Positions 1 to 8,933 of a stretch of 64,000 bases of DNA are shown here, piece by piece (position 1 is the stretch's first letter; each line of letters opens with the position of its first letter). The translations under genes were made by a program, and so were the position numbers. This stretch comes from Flavimobilis rhizosphaerae (GTDB lineage Bacteria > Actinomycetota > Actinomycetes > Actinomycetales > Cellulomonadaceae): contig NZ_JACZDF010000003.1 in the NCBI RefSeq assembly GCF_014852685.1, positions 186,001-250,000 of the forward strand. The letters run 5' to 3'. The notes beneath the pieces were generated by a model that saw only the letters and a list, made by a program, of their open reading frames with translations, did not search any database and had not been told where the DNA came from.

Positions 1-1566
1 CAGGAGACCGCGCCCTCAGCTCCTGACGAGGCCTCGGTGGAGCCCGCTCCGGTCGCCGAGGACGAGCCGTTCCCGTCGGCTCCTGTGTGGAGCCCTCCCG
101 CGAGCACCGACGTCACCCCGGCGTGGGACGCACCGGCCGCGCCCGTCGCGGAGCCGCAGTCCCCGACCCCGGCCGACACCCCAGGGCCATTCGACACCAC
201 GGAGCCATTCGACACGACGGCGTCGTTCGACACCGCCGAGCGGCCCGCGGACCTCGCGCTCAGCGCGAACGTCACCCACGTGACGCCCGCCGAGGACCTC
301 GATCCCGTCGCATCGCTCGCGGACACGACGGAACCGGGGGCGTCCGAGGACCTCGCCGACGAGCCCGCCGCGGCTCCGGACGACGCCTGGGCCCAGCCCG
401 CCGAGCCTGCGTCCGCGTGGGCGGCTCCCGAGCCCGTCCGCTGGACCGCGCCCGAGTCCGGCGACGCACCCGAGTCCGACACCGCGCCCGAGTCCGACAC
501 GGCGCCCGACGCCACGGCCGAGACCCGCGCCGACGACCTCGTCGCCGCGGACGACGCCACGGCCGAGGTTGGCACGCCCAGCGACCCGTGGGCCCCTCCT
601 GCCGCCGACGCCCCCGGTGCCGACGTCAACGCCAACGACGACGCGCCCGCTCCCTGGGAGCCAGGCTTCGTGGCTCCCGCAGCCCCGGTGGCCACTCCCG
701 ACTGGGGCTTCAACGCGCCTGCGGAGCCCACCGCCGACGAATGGTCGAGCACCCCGACCGCACCGCTCGCCGAGGCCAGCGCCGCCGAGGCCGGCGCCGC
801 CGGGGCGCTCGCCCCGCACGCGACGACCCCGCTCGAGCCTGCCGCCGGGCCTCACGACGAGGACCTCGTCGACGACTCCCTGCTCGCGTCGACCGAAGAG
901 TCGCCGTGGGCGAGCCTCGACGGCGACGAGCCGATCGCGCTCGACCTCGACTCCGAGGTGCGTGACGCGGAGAGCGCCGACGCCGAGCTGCCGGCATGGC
1001 TCACGGACGCTCAGCCCGAGATGGCGTCGGCCCCCGAGCCGGTCCTCGAGGCACCCGTCGTCGACGAGCCCGCGACCGACACGCTCGCCGCAGACGCTCC
1101 GACGCGCGTCTCCGCGTTCGCGTTCGCCGCCCAGGCTGCGGACACCGACACGAACCTCGACGCCCCGACGGTCCTCATGGACGCGGTCCAGGCACCGGAC
1201 GCCACGGCGGTCGCGCCAGAGCTCGAGCCTGCGGCCGTCTCGGCACCGGTCGACATCACGTCGGCCCCCGTCGCCGCGCCGACGTTCGACGCGCCGACGT
1301 CCGACGCGCCGACGTCCGACGCGCCGACCGCGTCGGTTGACGCGCCGGCCGCGCCGGCCGCACCTGCGGTCGCCGACGAGGCACCGTACGTCGCTCCGGC
1401 CGAGGCTCTCGACTCGCAGGGCTTCCTGCGCCAGCTGACGTTCGCACGTGCGACGTCGACCGGCGCCGCGAAGGACTCGATCACGCTCGTCGGCCCGGAC
1501 GGCCGCGTGTTCTCCGCGGTGGGCGTCCGCAAGACGCCCGAGGGTCTCGTCGTCGACCTCGGCTGA
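1..1566 (+). CDS. Pro/Ala/Asp-rich hypothetical protein, 5' partial
   Basis: The reading frame is already open at base 1 and ends in TGA at 1564-1566, so the N-terminus lies upstream of the window; at least 521 residues are present. Almost the whole visible part is low-complexity Ala/Pro/Asp/Glu/Thr-rich sequence with few hydrophobic stretches. It contains short in-frame tandem repeats: APESDT units near 460-510 and a 15-base unit coding DAPTS near 1285-1330. Only the last 55 residues or so look folded; they contain GFLRQLTFAR and a GPDGRVFSAVGV segment. The acidic disordered body suggests a linker or scaffold region, but I do not recognise a family. The gene is convergent with the membrane protein gene downstream. 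Codon use matches its neighbours. Confidence 0.7.
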   Translation, partial: QETAPSAPDEASVEPAPVAEDEPFPSAPVWSPPASTDVTPAWDAPAAPVAEPQSPTPADTPGPFDTTEPFDTTASFDTAERPADLALSANVTHVTPAEDLDPVASLADTTEPGASEDLADEPAAAPDDAWAQPAEPASAWAAPEPVRWTAPESGDAPESDTAPESDTAPDATAETRADDLVAADDATAEVGTPSDPWAPPAADAPGADVNANDDAPAPWEPGFVAPAAPVATPDWGFNAPAEPTADEWSSTPTAPLAEASAAEAGAAGALAPHATTPLEPAAGPHDEDLVDDSLLASTEESPWASLDGDEPIALDLDSEVRDAESADAELPAWLTDAQPEMASAPEPVLEAPVVDEPATDTLAADAPTRVSAFAFAAQAADTDTNLDAPTVLMDAVQAPDATAVAPELEPAAVSAPVDITSAPVAAPTFDAPTSDAPTSDAPTASVDAPAAPAAPAVADEAPYVAPAEALDSQGFLRQLTFARATSTGAAKDSITLVGPDGRVFSAVGVRKTPEGLVVDLG

Positions 1567-1600
1567 GGTCACCCGCGCCCGCGCCGTCGGACGCACCACG

Positions 1601-1647
1601 CATGCAGGAGGGCGGGCCGGGGAATCCCCGGCCCGCCCTCCTGCATG
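1601..1647. terminator. Perfect 22-bp hairpin between convergent genes
   Basis: Arms 1601-1622 and 1626-1647 are perfect reverse complements with a 3-base AAT loop. The hairpin lies 34 bases after the stop of the gene on the left and 24 bases beyond the stop of the minus-strand gene on the right. That position suits a bidirectional transcription terminator. There is no T-run on either side. Confidence 0.8.
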
Positions 1648-1671
1648 CTGCGGGACACGACCCGCGTGGGA

Positions 1672-2637
1672 TCAACCCACCGGAGCCGCCTTGACCTCCT
1701 CGGGCTGCGTGCCCTCGGGCGCGGGACGCTCCGACGCGACCGCCTGGTACGCGGCGAGGTGCGTGTACAGCTCGTCGCGGAGCGGGTGGCGACGCTTCAC
1801 GACGATCGTGCGGACCTGGTAGACGACGACGGCGATGTTCGCGAGGAGCGAGAGCAGGCTCACCGTGAAGAGCGCGGTCGGGTCGTGCGACGCGTCGACC
1901 GCGAACTTCGAGTCGGAGACGAACGACGGCACAGCCATCGTGAACATCATCCAGAACGCGAGCGTGTGCGCCCGGTGCTGGAGCCAGCCGCCCTTGCGGA
2001 GGAAGAACGCCGGGATGGTGCACGAGATGAGCAGCGCAGCGCCCGCGTAGAACGCGTGGTCGCCGACGCAGTTGTAGACGTACGCGAAGTTCCACAGGTC
2101 GTACGCGATGATCCAGAACCACAGCATGTCGGGCCACACCATGTCCTGGAAGCGGTCCTTGGTGACGAAGATGCCGACCCAGCCGCAGATCGTCACGAGG
2201 TTGAGGATGCCGGCGATGCCGTTCATGTAGTTCCACGGGCCGCCGACCATGAAGACGCCGTCGTGCATGCCCTGGAGCCCGGCGACCTCGAAGTCGCGGA
2301 CGACGGCCTCGGCGATGTTGAGCGCGAGGATCGCGGGCGGGAACCACAGCGCGTACTTGTTCGCCGCGATGCGCTTGTTGTAGCGGATGAGCATGAAGCC
2401 GATGCAGCCGGCGAGCGCCGAGTACACCTTCACCCAGTGGAACCACGTGCCGGTCGAGGAGCCGGCTGCGGCGGTCGTCGGCCACACGAAGATCGTGAGG
2501 ATGATCGGCAGGACGATGAAGATCGCGTAGGCCGCGACCTTCGACCAGCGGACGAGCTCGTTGAGCCCGATGAGCACCCCGAGGACGAGCAGCCACATGA
2601 GGGCCGAGTACCAGGGGATCGAGTCGAACAGGAACAC
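1672..2637 (-). CDS. DUF5692-family multi-pass membrane protein
   Basis: 321 residues with a GTG start; AAGGAG sits 9 bases upstream of it. About eight hydrophobic segments are visible, starting at residues 8-25, and the short loops are rich in Trp and aromatic residues (PWNYMNG, YDLWNFAYVYN). The cytoplasmic-looking tail is Pro/Glu-rich. From memory the pattern matches the DUF5692 family, whose function is unknown. It is the second gene of a minus-strand pair with a TetR regulator 136 bases upstream, so TetR probably controls it. The family name is recognition without a search; an integral membrane protein is certain from the sequence. Confidence 0.75.
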   Translation of the reverse strand: MFLFDSIPWYSALMWLLVLGVLIGLNELVRWSKVAAYAIFIVLPIILTIFVWPTTAAAGSSTGTWFHWVKVYSALAGCIGFMLIRYNKRIAANKYALWFPPAILALNIAEAVVRDFEVAGLQGMHDGVFMVGGPWNYMNGIAGILNLVTICGWVGIFVTKDRFQDMVWPDMLWFWIIAYDLWNFAYVYNCVGDHAFYAGAALLISCTIPAFFLRKGGWLQHRAHTLAFWMMFTMAVPSFVSDSKFAVDASHDPTALFTVSLLSLLANIAVVVYQVRTIVVKRRHPLRDELYTHLAAYQAVASERPAPEGTQPEEVKAAPVG

Positions 2638-2773
2638 CTGTCACCACTCCTTGGGACGAGGCGGCAGGCGTGCCGCCGGGGGGATGGTGCGCCGCCCCTC
2701 GCGCGTCGTGGTCCAGGCGCACCCTGGGTGGACCTCGCGCCCGTCGGCGCCGGCGTTGCCGGCGCGCTGCGTG

Positions 2774-3454
2774 TCAGTCGTCGGTCGCGGCCTCCGGCTG
2801 GGTGCGTGCGTCCGCGGTGAGCGCGACGCTGCCGGAGACAGTCCCGTGCCCGACGCTCGCCTCGGGCTCGAGGCGAAGCGCCTGGCGGACGAGGGAGACG
2901 AGGAGCGCGTCGTCGATGCCCGGCGTGTTGCGGGCGAGCCCGACGAGCCCGTAGACGAGGACGTAGAACGTCTCGCGGACGTGGTCGATGCGGATGCGGT
3001 GCCGTGCGGCGTAGGCGCGGACCGTCGTCTCCTCGAGGCAGTCGACGATCGCGCGGACCGCGCGATCGAGGAACGCGTTGTACATGCCGGTGGCCTCGAC
3101 GCGTTCGAGGTCGGGGCGAATGGGGTCCATCGCGCGCAGGTGGGTGCGGAAGAGTGCGATCGCGGTGACGAGGGAGCCCTCGATGTCGCCGGGCGTGCGG
3201 GCGGCGTCCCAGGCACGGACGGACGTGACGAAGTGGTCGACGTAGCCATCGAGCACAGCGTCGACGAGGGCGTCCTTGCTGGGGAAGTAGTGGTAGACGA
3301 GCGTGCGCGCGACGCCGACGCGGCGGGCGACGTCGGTGAGCGTCGTGCGGGTGAGGCCCTGCTCGGCGAAGAGCTCGCGGGCCGCGGCGACGAGCTCGTC
3401 GGAGCGGACGTCGGGCGCGGTGCGGGGGCTGCGCGGGGTCTTCTCGGTGCTCAC
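2774..3454 (-). CDS. TetR-family transcriptional regulator
   Basis: 226 residues from a GTG start. Residues 15-60 form a typical TetR helix-turn-helix: TTLTDVARRVGVARTLVYHYFPSKDAL has the expected T-DVA-R-GV and YHYF-SK pattern. The remainder is the variable ligand-binding and dimerisation region. It precedes the DUF5692 gene on the same strand. A perfect palindrome overlaps its own promoter, so autorepression is likely. The -10 box ends 7 bases before the GTG, so the mRNA is probably leaderless, which supports this start. The ligand is unknown; the neighbouring membrane protein gives no clear hint. Confidence 0.9.
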   Translation of the reverse strand: MSTEKTPRSPRTAPDVRSDELVAAARELFAEQGLTRTTLTDVARRVGVARTLVYHYFPSKDALVDAVLDGYVDHFVTSVRAWDAARTPGDIEGSLVTAIALFRTHLRAMDPIRPDLERVEATGMYNAFLDRAVRAIVDCLEETTVRAYAARHRIRIDHVRETFYVLVYGLVGLARNTPGIDDALLVSLVRQALRLEPEASVGHGTVSGSVALTADARTQPEAATDD

Positions 3455-3461
3455 GAGCCCG

Positions 3462-3493
3462 ACGCTAGCTTCGCTATTGACGCACCGTCAATA
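3462..3493 (-). promoter_or_regulatory. tetR promoter with palindromic operator
   Basis: On the minus strand, -35 TTGACG (3491-3486), an 18-base spacer and -10 TAGCGT (3467-3462) place the start of transcription at or next to the GTG at 3454. The perfect palindrome TATTGACG-CAC-CGTCAATA (3475-3493) covers the -35 box. This is the usual arrangement for a TetR operator that represses its own gene. Confidence 0.7.
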
Positions 3494-3550
3494 ACATCGT
3501 TGCAGGTGGGGACCTTAGTCCCACCGGCCAGCGCGCGCTTCGCCCCCTCT

Positions 3551-3603
3551 CGACGGATTGACGGGTTCCGCCGATCGGACGGGTGAACCCCGCCAATCCG
3601 TCG
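3551..3603. repeat. Family A palindrome, copy A1
   Basis: The ends are CGACGGATTGACGGGTTC and GAACCCCGCCAATCCGTCG, which pair with one extra base and one mismatch. It lies between two divergent genes (TetR and SRPBCC), so this copy cannot be a simple 3'-end terminator for either. Confidence 0.8.
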
Positions 3604-3716
3604 GGACGGCGCGGACCGCGCGGACGTCGGACGGCGCGGGCACGTCCGTCCCCTGGAGGAACGGGTGAGGACCTCAAGACCTCGTGCCGGACGCAGCGTT
3701 GTGATGCGATAGGGGC

Positions 3717-4376
3717 ATGGTCCGACGTCCCTCCCTCCGTGCGGCGCTCACGACGGGCGCCATCCTCTCGACCCTCGCCGTGCTCCCCGTCCTGCGGACG
3801 TGGGCGATGCAGTGGGGCTCGACCGAGGCAGAGCTCGACGCGACGCTCCCCGGCGACGAGCTCACCCCGGCCGCCGACCACGTCGTCACGCGCGCGGTGA
3901 CGATCGACGCGCCCGCCGACGCCGTGTGGCCGTGGCTCGTCCAGCTCGGCAAGGGCCGCGGCGGCTTCTACTCCTACGACGTCCTCGAGAACCTCGTCGG
4001 CCTCGGCATACGCTCGACAGACCGCATCGAGACACACCTCCAGGACCTCGCCGTCGGGGACCCCGTGCACCTCGCCGAGGACCTCGCGCTGCGCGTCACG
4101 ACGCTCGAGCCGGGGCGCGCGCTCGTGCTGGCCGGACTTCCCGAGGGCCACGACCCGGGTGCCCAGATGCCGTTCCGGTTCACGTGGGCGTTCGTGCTCG
4201 AGGAGCAGCCGGGCGGGACGAGCAGGCTCGTCGTCCGCGAGCGCTACGAGTACGTGCGTCGCAGCGCGGCGCTCGTCGTCGAGCCGGTGACGTTCGCGAG
4301 CTGGCTCATGACGCAGCAGATGCTCCGGGGCATCCGCGCCCGCGCGGAACGCCCGCTCCCGACCCCCGCGAGATAG
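3717..4376 (+). CDS. SRPBCC-family (START-like) lipid-binding protein, membrane-anchored
   Basis: 219 residues. Residues 8-28 form a hydrophobic N-terminal segment. From about residue 55 a polyketide-cyclase/SRPBCC fold is suggested by VTIDAPADAVWPWLVQLGKGRGGFYSYD and, later, a long C-terminal amphipathic helix (TFASWLMTQQMLRGIRARAE). Proteins of this group bind hydrophobic ligands in a helix-grip cavity; the ligand cannot be told from sequence. The TAG stop lies inside the left arm of a family C repeat. The next gene is convergent. Nothing suggests an operon partner. Confidence 0.8.
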   Translation: MVRRPSLRAALTTGAILSTLAVLPVLRTWAMQWGSTEAELDATLPGDELTPAADHVVTRAVTIDAPADAVWPWLVQLGKGRGGFYSYDVLENLVGLGIRSTDRIETHLQDLAVGDPVHLAEDLALRVTTLEPGRALVLAGLPEGHDPGAQMPFRFTWAFVLEEQPGGTSRLVVRERYEYVRRSAALVVEPVTFASWLMTQQMLRGIRARAERPLPTPAR

Positions 4377-4443
4377 CGCTCCCCCGACCAGATAGCGCGA
4401 GACGCACGCTATCTCGTCCCTGGAGCGCTATCTCGCGAGGGGG
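4363..4443. repeat. Family C nested palindrome, copy C1
   Basis: Outer arms 4367-4382 and 4422-4437 pair perfectly over 16 bp (CGCGAGATAGCGCTCC and its complement), with a C-run facing a G-run beyond. Inner arms GATAGCG (4391-4397) and CGCTATC (4407-4413) form a second hairpin inside. The stop codon of the SRPBCC gene (TAG, 4374-4376) is part of the outer arm, and the MFS gene ends 9 bases past the element. It probably also serves as a bidirectional terminator. Confidence 0.85.
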
Positions 4444-4451
4444 ACGGGGGG

Positions 4452-5786
4452 TTAGGGGGTGGGGTGGTGGGCGTCGTACGCGTAGAACTTCGGCCAGCGG
4501 CGGACCAGGAGCCACAGGACCACGACGCAGCTGAGGCCGCCGACGACCGCCGCCATGCCCTCGCCCCACCACGACGCCTGAGCGCCCAGCCACAGATCAC
4601 CGGCCCTCGGACCGCCAGCGACGACGACGATGAAGATCCCCTGCAGCCTCCCCCGCATCTCGTCCGGCGCCGCCGTCTGAAGGATCGACGTCCGGAAGAT
4701 CGCCGAGACGCTGTCCGCCGCCCCGCAGAACGCGAGCAGCACGAGCGCCCCCGCGAGCGCGGGCCACAGCACGTGGTCCGGCGTCGTCCGTCCCGCTCCG
4801 AGCAGCACCGCACCGAAGCCCGCCACCCCCAGACCCCACGCCGTGATCGCCCACACGATGATCGCGCCCTGCCGACGCCTCCGGACGAGCCCGCCCGAGA
4901 GCAGACCCGCGACGATCCCGCCGACCGCGATCGCCGCGGTGAGATACCCCGTCGTCGTCTCCCCGCCGCCGAGGACCACGACGCCGACCGCCGGGAACAG
5001 CACGCGCGGCATCGCCAGCACCATCGCCGACATGTCGACGAGGAACGTCATCCGCACGTTCGGCTGCGTCGCCAGGTAGCGCAGCCCCTCGACGACGGAC
5101 GAGAGGCCGACGCGACGCCGCGCAGCGGCGGGCTCGACGGGCGTCGGGGCGAGGGGCGCCGGGGCATCGCCGTCGTACGCGACCGTCCCCGGACGCAACG
5201 ACGGCAGCCGCAGCAGCGCCCACAGCGCTGCGAGGAAGAGAACAGCGTCGATCGTGTACGCAACCTCGTACCCCCACCGCGCGACGAGCACCGCACCCGC
5301 GACCGGGCCGAGCATGAGCGACGTATTGAACAGGAGCGTCTGCAACGCGTTCGCCGCTGGCAGTCGCGCGGGCCGCACAAGCATCGGGATGATCGCCGAC
5401 CGCGCCGGGTTGTTGATGCCGAAGCCCGCCGACTGCAGCGCGACGAGCGCGTACAGCACCCAGACCTCGTCGACGTGCAGCCACGCCTGGAGCGCGAGCA
5501 GCGCCGTGACGAACCACAGACCCGCCGACGTCGCGAGCGCGACCGTCCGCCGGTCATGCACGTCGACGAGCGCGCCCCCGTACAGACCCGTGACGACGAG
5601 CGGCACGAGCGCCGCGATACCGAGCCCGCCGACCGCGAGCGTCGAGCCCGTGAGCGCGTACACCTCGAGGCCAACGGCGACGACCGTGAGCTGCGTGCCG
5701 AGGCTCGAGAGCCCCAGACCCCACCACATGCGGGCGAACGCGGGCGACTCGCGCAACGGCGAGGTGTCGATGAGGAGGCGTGCCAC
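4452..5786 (-). CDS. MFS transporter, DHA3/enterobactin-exporter-like
   Basis: 444 residues with a GTG start; about 12 hydrophobic segments. Motifs include GLYGGALVDVHDRRTVAL in the loop between TM2 and TM3 (the MFS signature D-DRR) and NPARSAIIPMLV, typical of the EntS/MacAB-like DHA3 branch (drug:H+ antiporter-3). Proteins of this branch export siderophores or drugs by proton antiport at the cytoplasmic membrane. No siderophore genes are nearby, so the substrate is open. It starts 74 bases from the start of the divergent propeller gene and converges with the SRPBCC gene across a family C repeat. Confidence 0.88.
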   Translation of the reverse strand: MARLLIDTSPLRESPAFARMWWGLGLSSLGTQLTVVAVGLEVYALTGSTLAVGGLGIAALVPLVVTGLYGGALVDVHDRRTVALATSAGLWFVTALLALQAWLHVDEVWVLYALVALQSAGFGINNPARSAIIPMLVRPARLPAANALQTLLFNTSLMLGPVAGAVLVARWGYEVAYTIDAVLFLAALWALLRLPSLRPGTVAYDGDAPAPLAPTPVEPAAARRRVGLSSVVEGLRYLATQPNVRMTFLVDMSAMVLAMPRVLFPAVGVVVLGGGETTTGYLTAAIAVGGIVAGLLSGGLVRRRRQGAIIVWAITAWGLGVAGFGAVLLGAGRTTPDHVLWPALAGALVLLAFCGAADSVSAIFRTSILQTAAPDEMRGRLQGIFIVVVAGGPRAGDLWLGAQASWWGEGMAAVVGGLSCVVVLWLLVRRWPKFYAYDAHHPTP

Positions 5787-5860
5787 CGCAGAAGACTACG
5801 CGCGCCCGCCGTGCCCGGCAGAGGCTTCCCGAGGATCACCGCCGATGGGACCATGTTCCC

Positions 5861-7399
5861 GTGTCGATGCCACCGCCCCCGCCCCCGCCGCCAGGCACTC
5901 CGGCCGGTCCTCAGGTTCCCGTCCCTCCCGGTCCGGAGTCTCTGCCGCCCAGCCCGCCTGCAACCGCTGCGGGGACCGCGACGCCTATGGCCGCATGGCA
6001 GGTCGCCGTGGCGGCCGTCGCGGGTCTGGCACTCGTCGGCAGTGCCGCCTGGGCCGGGATCTCAGCGTTCGGCGACCGCGGGGACAACACGCCGTCGGGC
6101 GCACCCACGACGTCTGCCGCTCCGGTCTCCCCGACGACCGATTCCAGCGGGACGCCGGACCCGAGCGCGACGCCGGGTCCCGAGCCCGAACCGGGACCAC
6201 AGACCGTGGGCGTCGACCGCACCGCGACCCCGACCACCTGGCGGCTCGGGGCCCGCGACCTCGCCGGCAAGGACGTCGACGGGGCGGTCTTCAGCGCGTT
6301 GGCGCCCGTCGATCCCCGCGTCCCGCTGCCGAGCCGGACGGTCCTCACTGCGTCGACGGGCGAGGTCACCTACCTCGCGGGCGTCGAGATCGCGACCGGC
6401 AACGTCGCGTGGCGGCGAGAGCCCGACCGCCCGGTCCACAGTTGCTTCCTCATCGACGCCGACCGCGCTGGCTGCAGCAGCTGGGGCGCGGACGGCACCG
6501 CCACCATCTCGCTCCTGTCGCTCGCGGACGGCACCGTGCTCGGCGAGTCACCGGTCGACGCGTACGCCGTCCTCGGGCTCGCGGCTCACCCCGACGGCGT
6601 GCTCGTCGCGGGTCAGAAGGAGTGCGAGGCGCTCCTCGCCGTCGTGCCCGACGCAGGCGGGCCCGCCCTGCGCAGCGAGCTGACGCGCATCGCAGGTGAG
6701 GACGGCTGCGGATCGGACATGATCGGCGGCATCGAAGTCAACGACCGCCTCATCCACGTCGGCACCTACCCGGGCGGCGTCATTGCCGACCGGAACACTC
6801 TCGAGACCCTCGACGTCGCGTTCAGCCACAACGCTCCTCTGCAGCTCGAGGGCGCCGACGGGTGGACGCACGACAACGGTACCTCGGTCATCCTCACGAC
6901 CGGGGCGGTCGACGAGGTGGAGCTCTCGGGGGCCCGCCTCTCGCACCACCTCTGCACGACCGCGCCGAGCTTCGTCGCCGTCGGCACGCAACGCGTGCCG
7001 CTCGACGGCTCGCCGCGGACTACCCTGCCGCCGGCCGCGATCGAGCACGACGGGATCACCGTGGCAGCATGCGACTGGGGCTTCGTCGTCGACTCCCAGT
7101 CGAGCGAGATGACGACGCCGTCGCGCGTCATCGACGCCGCGGGCACCGAGCTGTGGAGCGCCGACCTCCACGGTGCGCAGACGCTCGTCGCCGGTCCCGA
7201 CGCGCTCGTCATGTGGAGCTGGTCGAAGCTCATCGGCGTCTCGACGAAGGACGGCACGGAGCTCTGGTCCGTGGACGTGCCGGACTCTTCCGACCCCGAC
7301 GGCTCGATGGACGCGCCGCGCTTCCTGCCGATCGGCCAGGCGGTCCTCATGCAGGGCGGGTCAACGATCGAGGCACTCGTCTTCCCGGCGGTTCCGTGA
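5861..7399 (+). CDS. Membrane-anchored PQQ-type beta-propeller protein
   Basis: 512 residues from GTG at 5861, with a second candidate ATG at 5867. The order is a Pro-rich cytoplasmic segment (residues 3-25), one transmembrane helix around 45-68 (VAVAAVAGLALVGSAAWAG), a Ser/Thr/Pro linker, then repeated blades with W-R-E, LSLADGTVLGESPV and SKLIGVSTKDGTELWSVD, typical of PQQ/BamB-like propeller repeats. It is probably a surface-exposed binding or scaffold protein; no quinone-binding or catalytic motif is clear. The last bases overlap the start of the AAC(3)-like gene (GTGA), so the two are translationally coupled. Confidence 0.82.
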   Translation: MSMPPPPPPPPGTPAGPQVPVPPGPESLPPSPPATAAGTATPMAAWQVAVAAVAGLALVGSAAWAGISAFGDRGDNTPSGAPTTSAAPVSPTTDSSGTPDPSATPGPEPEPGPQTVGVDRTATPTTWRLGARDLAGKDVDGAVFSALAPVDPRVPLPSRTVLTASTGEVTYLAGVEIATGNVAWRREPDRPVHSCFLIDADRAGCSSWGADGTATISLLSLADGTVLGESPVDAYAVLGLAAHPDGVLVAGQKECEALLAVVPDAGGPALRSELTRIAGEDGCGSDMIGGIEVNDRLIHVGTYPGGVIADRNTLETLDVAFSHNAPLQLEGADGWTHDNGTSVILTTGAVDEVELSGARLSHHLCTTAPSFVAVGTQRVPLDGSPRTTLPPAAIEHDGITVAACDWGFVVDSQSSEMTTPSRVIDAAGTELWSADLHGAQTLVAGPDALVMWSWSKLIGVSTKDGTELWSVDVPDSSDPDGSMDAPRFLPIGQAVLMQGGSTIEALVFPAVP

Positions 7400-8196
7400 C
7401 CGGGCGGGCACGCAGGTCGGCGCCGACCGACCGCGTGCGTCTCGTGGACGACCTGCGCACGCTCGGCCTGCGCCCGGGCGACGACGTGCTCGTGCACTCC
7501 TCGCTGCGCGGGCTCGGTCACGTCGACGGCGGCGCCAGCACGGTCGTCGACGCGCTGCTCGACGCGGTCGGGCCGGACGGCACCGTCCTCTTCCCGACGA
7601 TCACGGCAACCGCCGAGCACGGCCCCGCGCACCCGCCGCGGGTCGCGCTCGCGGAGACGCCCGGCTGGACGGGCGCGATCCCCGAGGCGGCGCGCGTGCG
7701 GCCGGACGCGGTGCGGTCGGTGCACCCCACGCACTCGGTCGTCGCGCTCGGTACGCGGGCGCGCGAGCTCACGGACGGGCACGCGTCGTCGGTGACGCCG
7801 TGCGACGCGTCGAGCCCGTACGGGCGGCTCGCCGACCGCGGCGGGCGCGTCCTCCTGCTCGGTGGCGTCACGCACGCGTCGTCGACGTCGCTCCACGGCG
7901 TCGAGGAACGCGCACGGGTGCCGCACCACCTCCAGGAGGCGCCGACGGACGGGATCGTCGTCCTACCCGACGGCACGGAGGTCGTCGTCCGCGGGTACCT
8001 CCACCTGTGGGGCTGGGACCGCGACTTCGAGCGGGTCGCGGGGCCGCTGCGCGCCGCGGGCGTGCAGCACGACGGACGCGTCGGCGACGGGACGGCAGTG
8101 CTCGTCGAGGCGCGCGGCTACGTCGACGTGCTCGTGCCGCTGCTGCACGCGGACCCGACGTACCTGCTTGCGGAGCACGAGCGGGCGCGGGCGTGA
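7396..8196 (+). CDS. AAC(3)-family N-acetyltransferase
   Basis: 266 residues. It matches the aminoglycoside 3-N-acetyltransferase/FrbF fold: LVHSSLRGLGHVDGG near the start, LDAVGPDGTVLFPT, the conserved VHPTHSVVALG with its catalytic-region His, SPYGRLADRGGRVLLLG and a C-terminal GYVDVLVPLL. Family members acetylate the 3-amino group of aminoglycosides with acetyl-CoA, but many environmental members have other or unknown acceptors. The GTG start overlaps the stop of the propeller gene by 4 bases. A second, divergent member lies at 53843-54667. Whether either confers resistance cannot be judged from sequence. Confidence 0.88.
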   Translation: MTGRARRSAPTDRVRLVDDLRTLGLRPGDDVLVHSSLRGLGHVDGGASTVVDALLDAVGPDGTVLFPTITATAEHGPAHPPRVALAETPGWTGAIPEAARVRPDAVRSVHPTHSVVALGTRARELTDGHASSVTPCDASSPYGRLADRGGRVLLLGGVTHASSTSLHGVEERARVPHHLQEAPTDGIVVLPDGTEVVVRGYLHLWGWDRDFERVAGPLRAAGVQHDGRVGDGTAVLVEARGYVDVLVPLLHADPTYLLAEHERARA

Positions 8197-8249
8197 CCGC
8201 CCTCCCTCACGGGCGCTCACCGCAGTGACCTCACGTCGACTCGTCCATC

Positions 8250-8933
8250 TCAGAGGTGCGGATCGGCACCCGAGCGGGCTGGGTCAGGCGGGGTGGCCAC
8301 CGCCGTCACCTCGAGGAGGAGCGCCTGCTCCGGCCTCATGAGCACCATCGGCAGGCCGACCTCGGTGAGGACGCGACCCGGGAGCTCGACGCCCGCGTCG
8401 AGCCGCTCGGGCGCGAGCCACGGTGGCGGCGCGTCCTGCATGGCGCCCGGCAGGACGTCCTCGCGCGGGACGACCCCGGGAACCTCACCGACCGGCAGGA
8501 CCCGCACCCGGTAGGTGCGGGTCGGGTCGAGCCCGACGAGACGCACGGGCCCGGGCAGCGCCCGACCCCCCTGCGCGAGCTGGACGACGGCGTAGAGCGC
8601 CTCTGAGCCGTCGGCCGCGACGACACCGTGAACGACGGGCTCGCCGTCGAGGATCTCGCCCCGCACTGCGACGCCACCGTGCAGCAGCGAGCGTCGCGCC
8701 TTGTGCTCCGCAACCCACGCGGCAACCATCGCACGCTCGCTCGCATCCGCCGTCGTCAGGGCCCACTCGATGCCGGCGCTGCCGAAGAACGCGGTGACGA
8801 GCCGGAACGCAAGCGACGAGACACGACCCGTGATGTGGGCGCGGCCGGCTCCGAGGTGCCCGCCGAGAATCTCGGGCGGCACGAGCACGCCCGTCCATCG
8901 CTGGATGGCCTGTCGCTCGAGCGGGTCGTTCGT
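8250..8933 (-). pseudogene. Alpha-galactosidase (GH36) remnant, 3' third only
   Basis: Read from about 8933 leftward, the frame gives NDPLERQAIQRWTGVLVPPE, then a glycine-rich stretch, SLAFRLVTAFFGSAGIEWALT and WVAEHKARRSLLHGG. These are the hallmark C-terminal segments of family GH36 alpha-galactosidases. Only about 228 of the usual roughly 700 residues remain; the catalytic aspartates lie in the missing part. Upstream of the NDPLER motif the homology stops abruptly and runs straight into a LacI fragment on the other strand. An internal GTG at 8888 could start a 212-residue protein, but it could not have the enzyme activity. Confidence 0.85.

Noticed and set aside
8250-8888. A functional 212-residue protein starting at GTG 8888 on the minus strand
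   Set aside because: The frame is unmistakably the C-terminal part of a GH36 enzyme and the homology continues upstream of that GTG to the deletion point; catalytic residues are absent.
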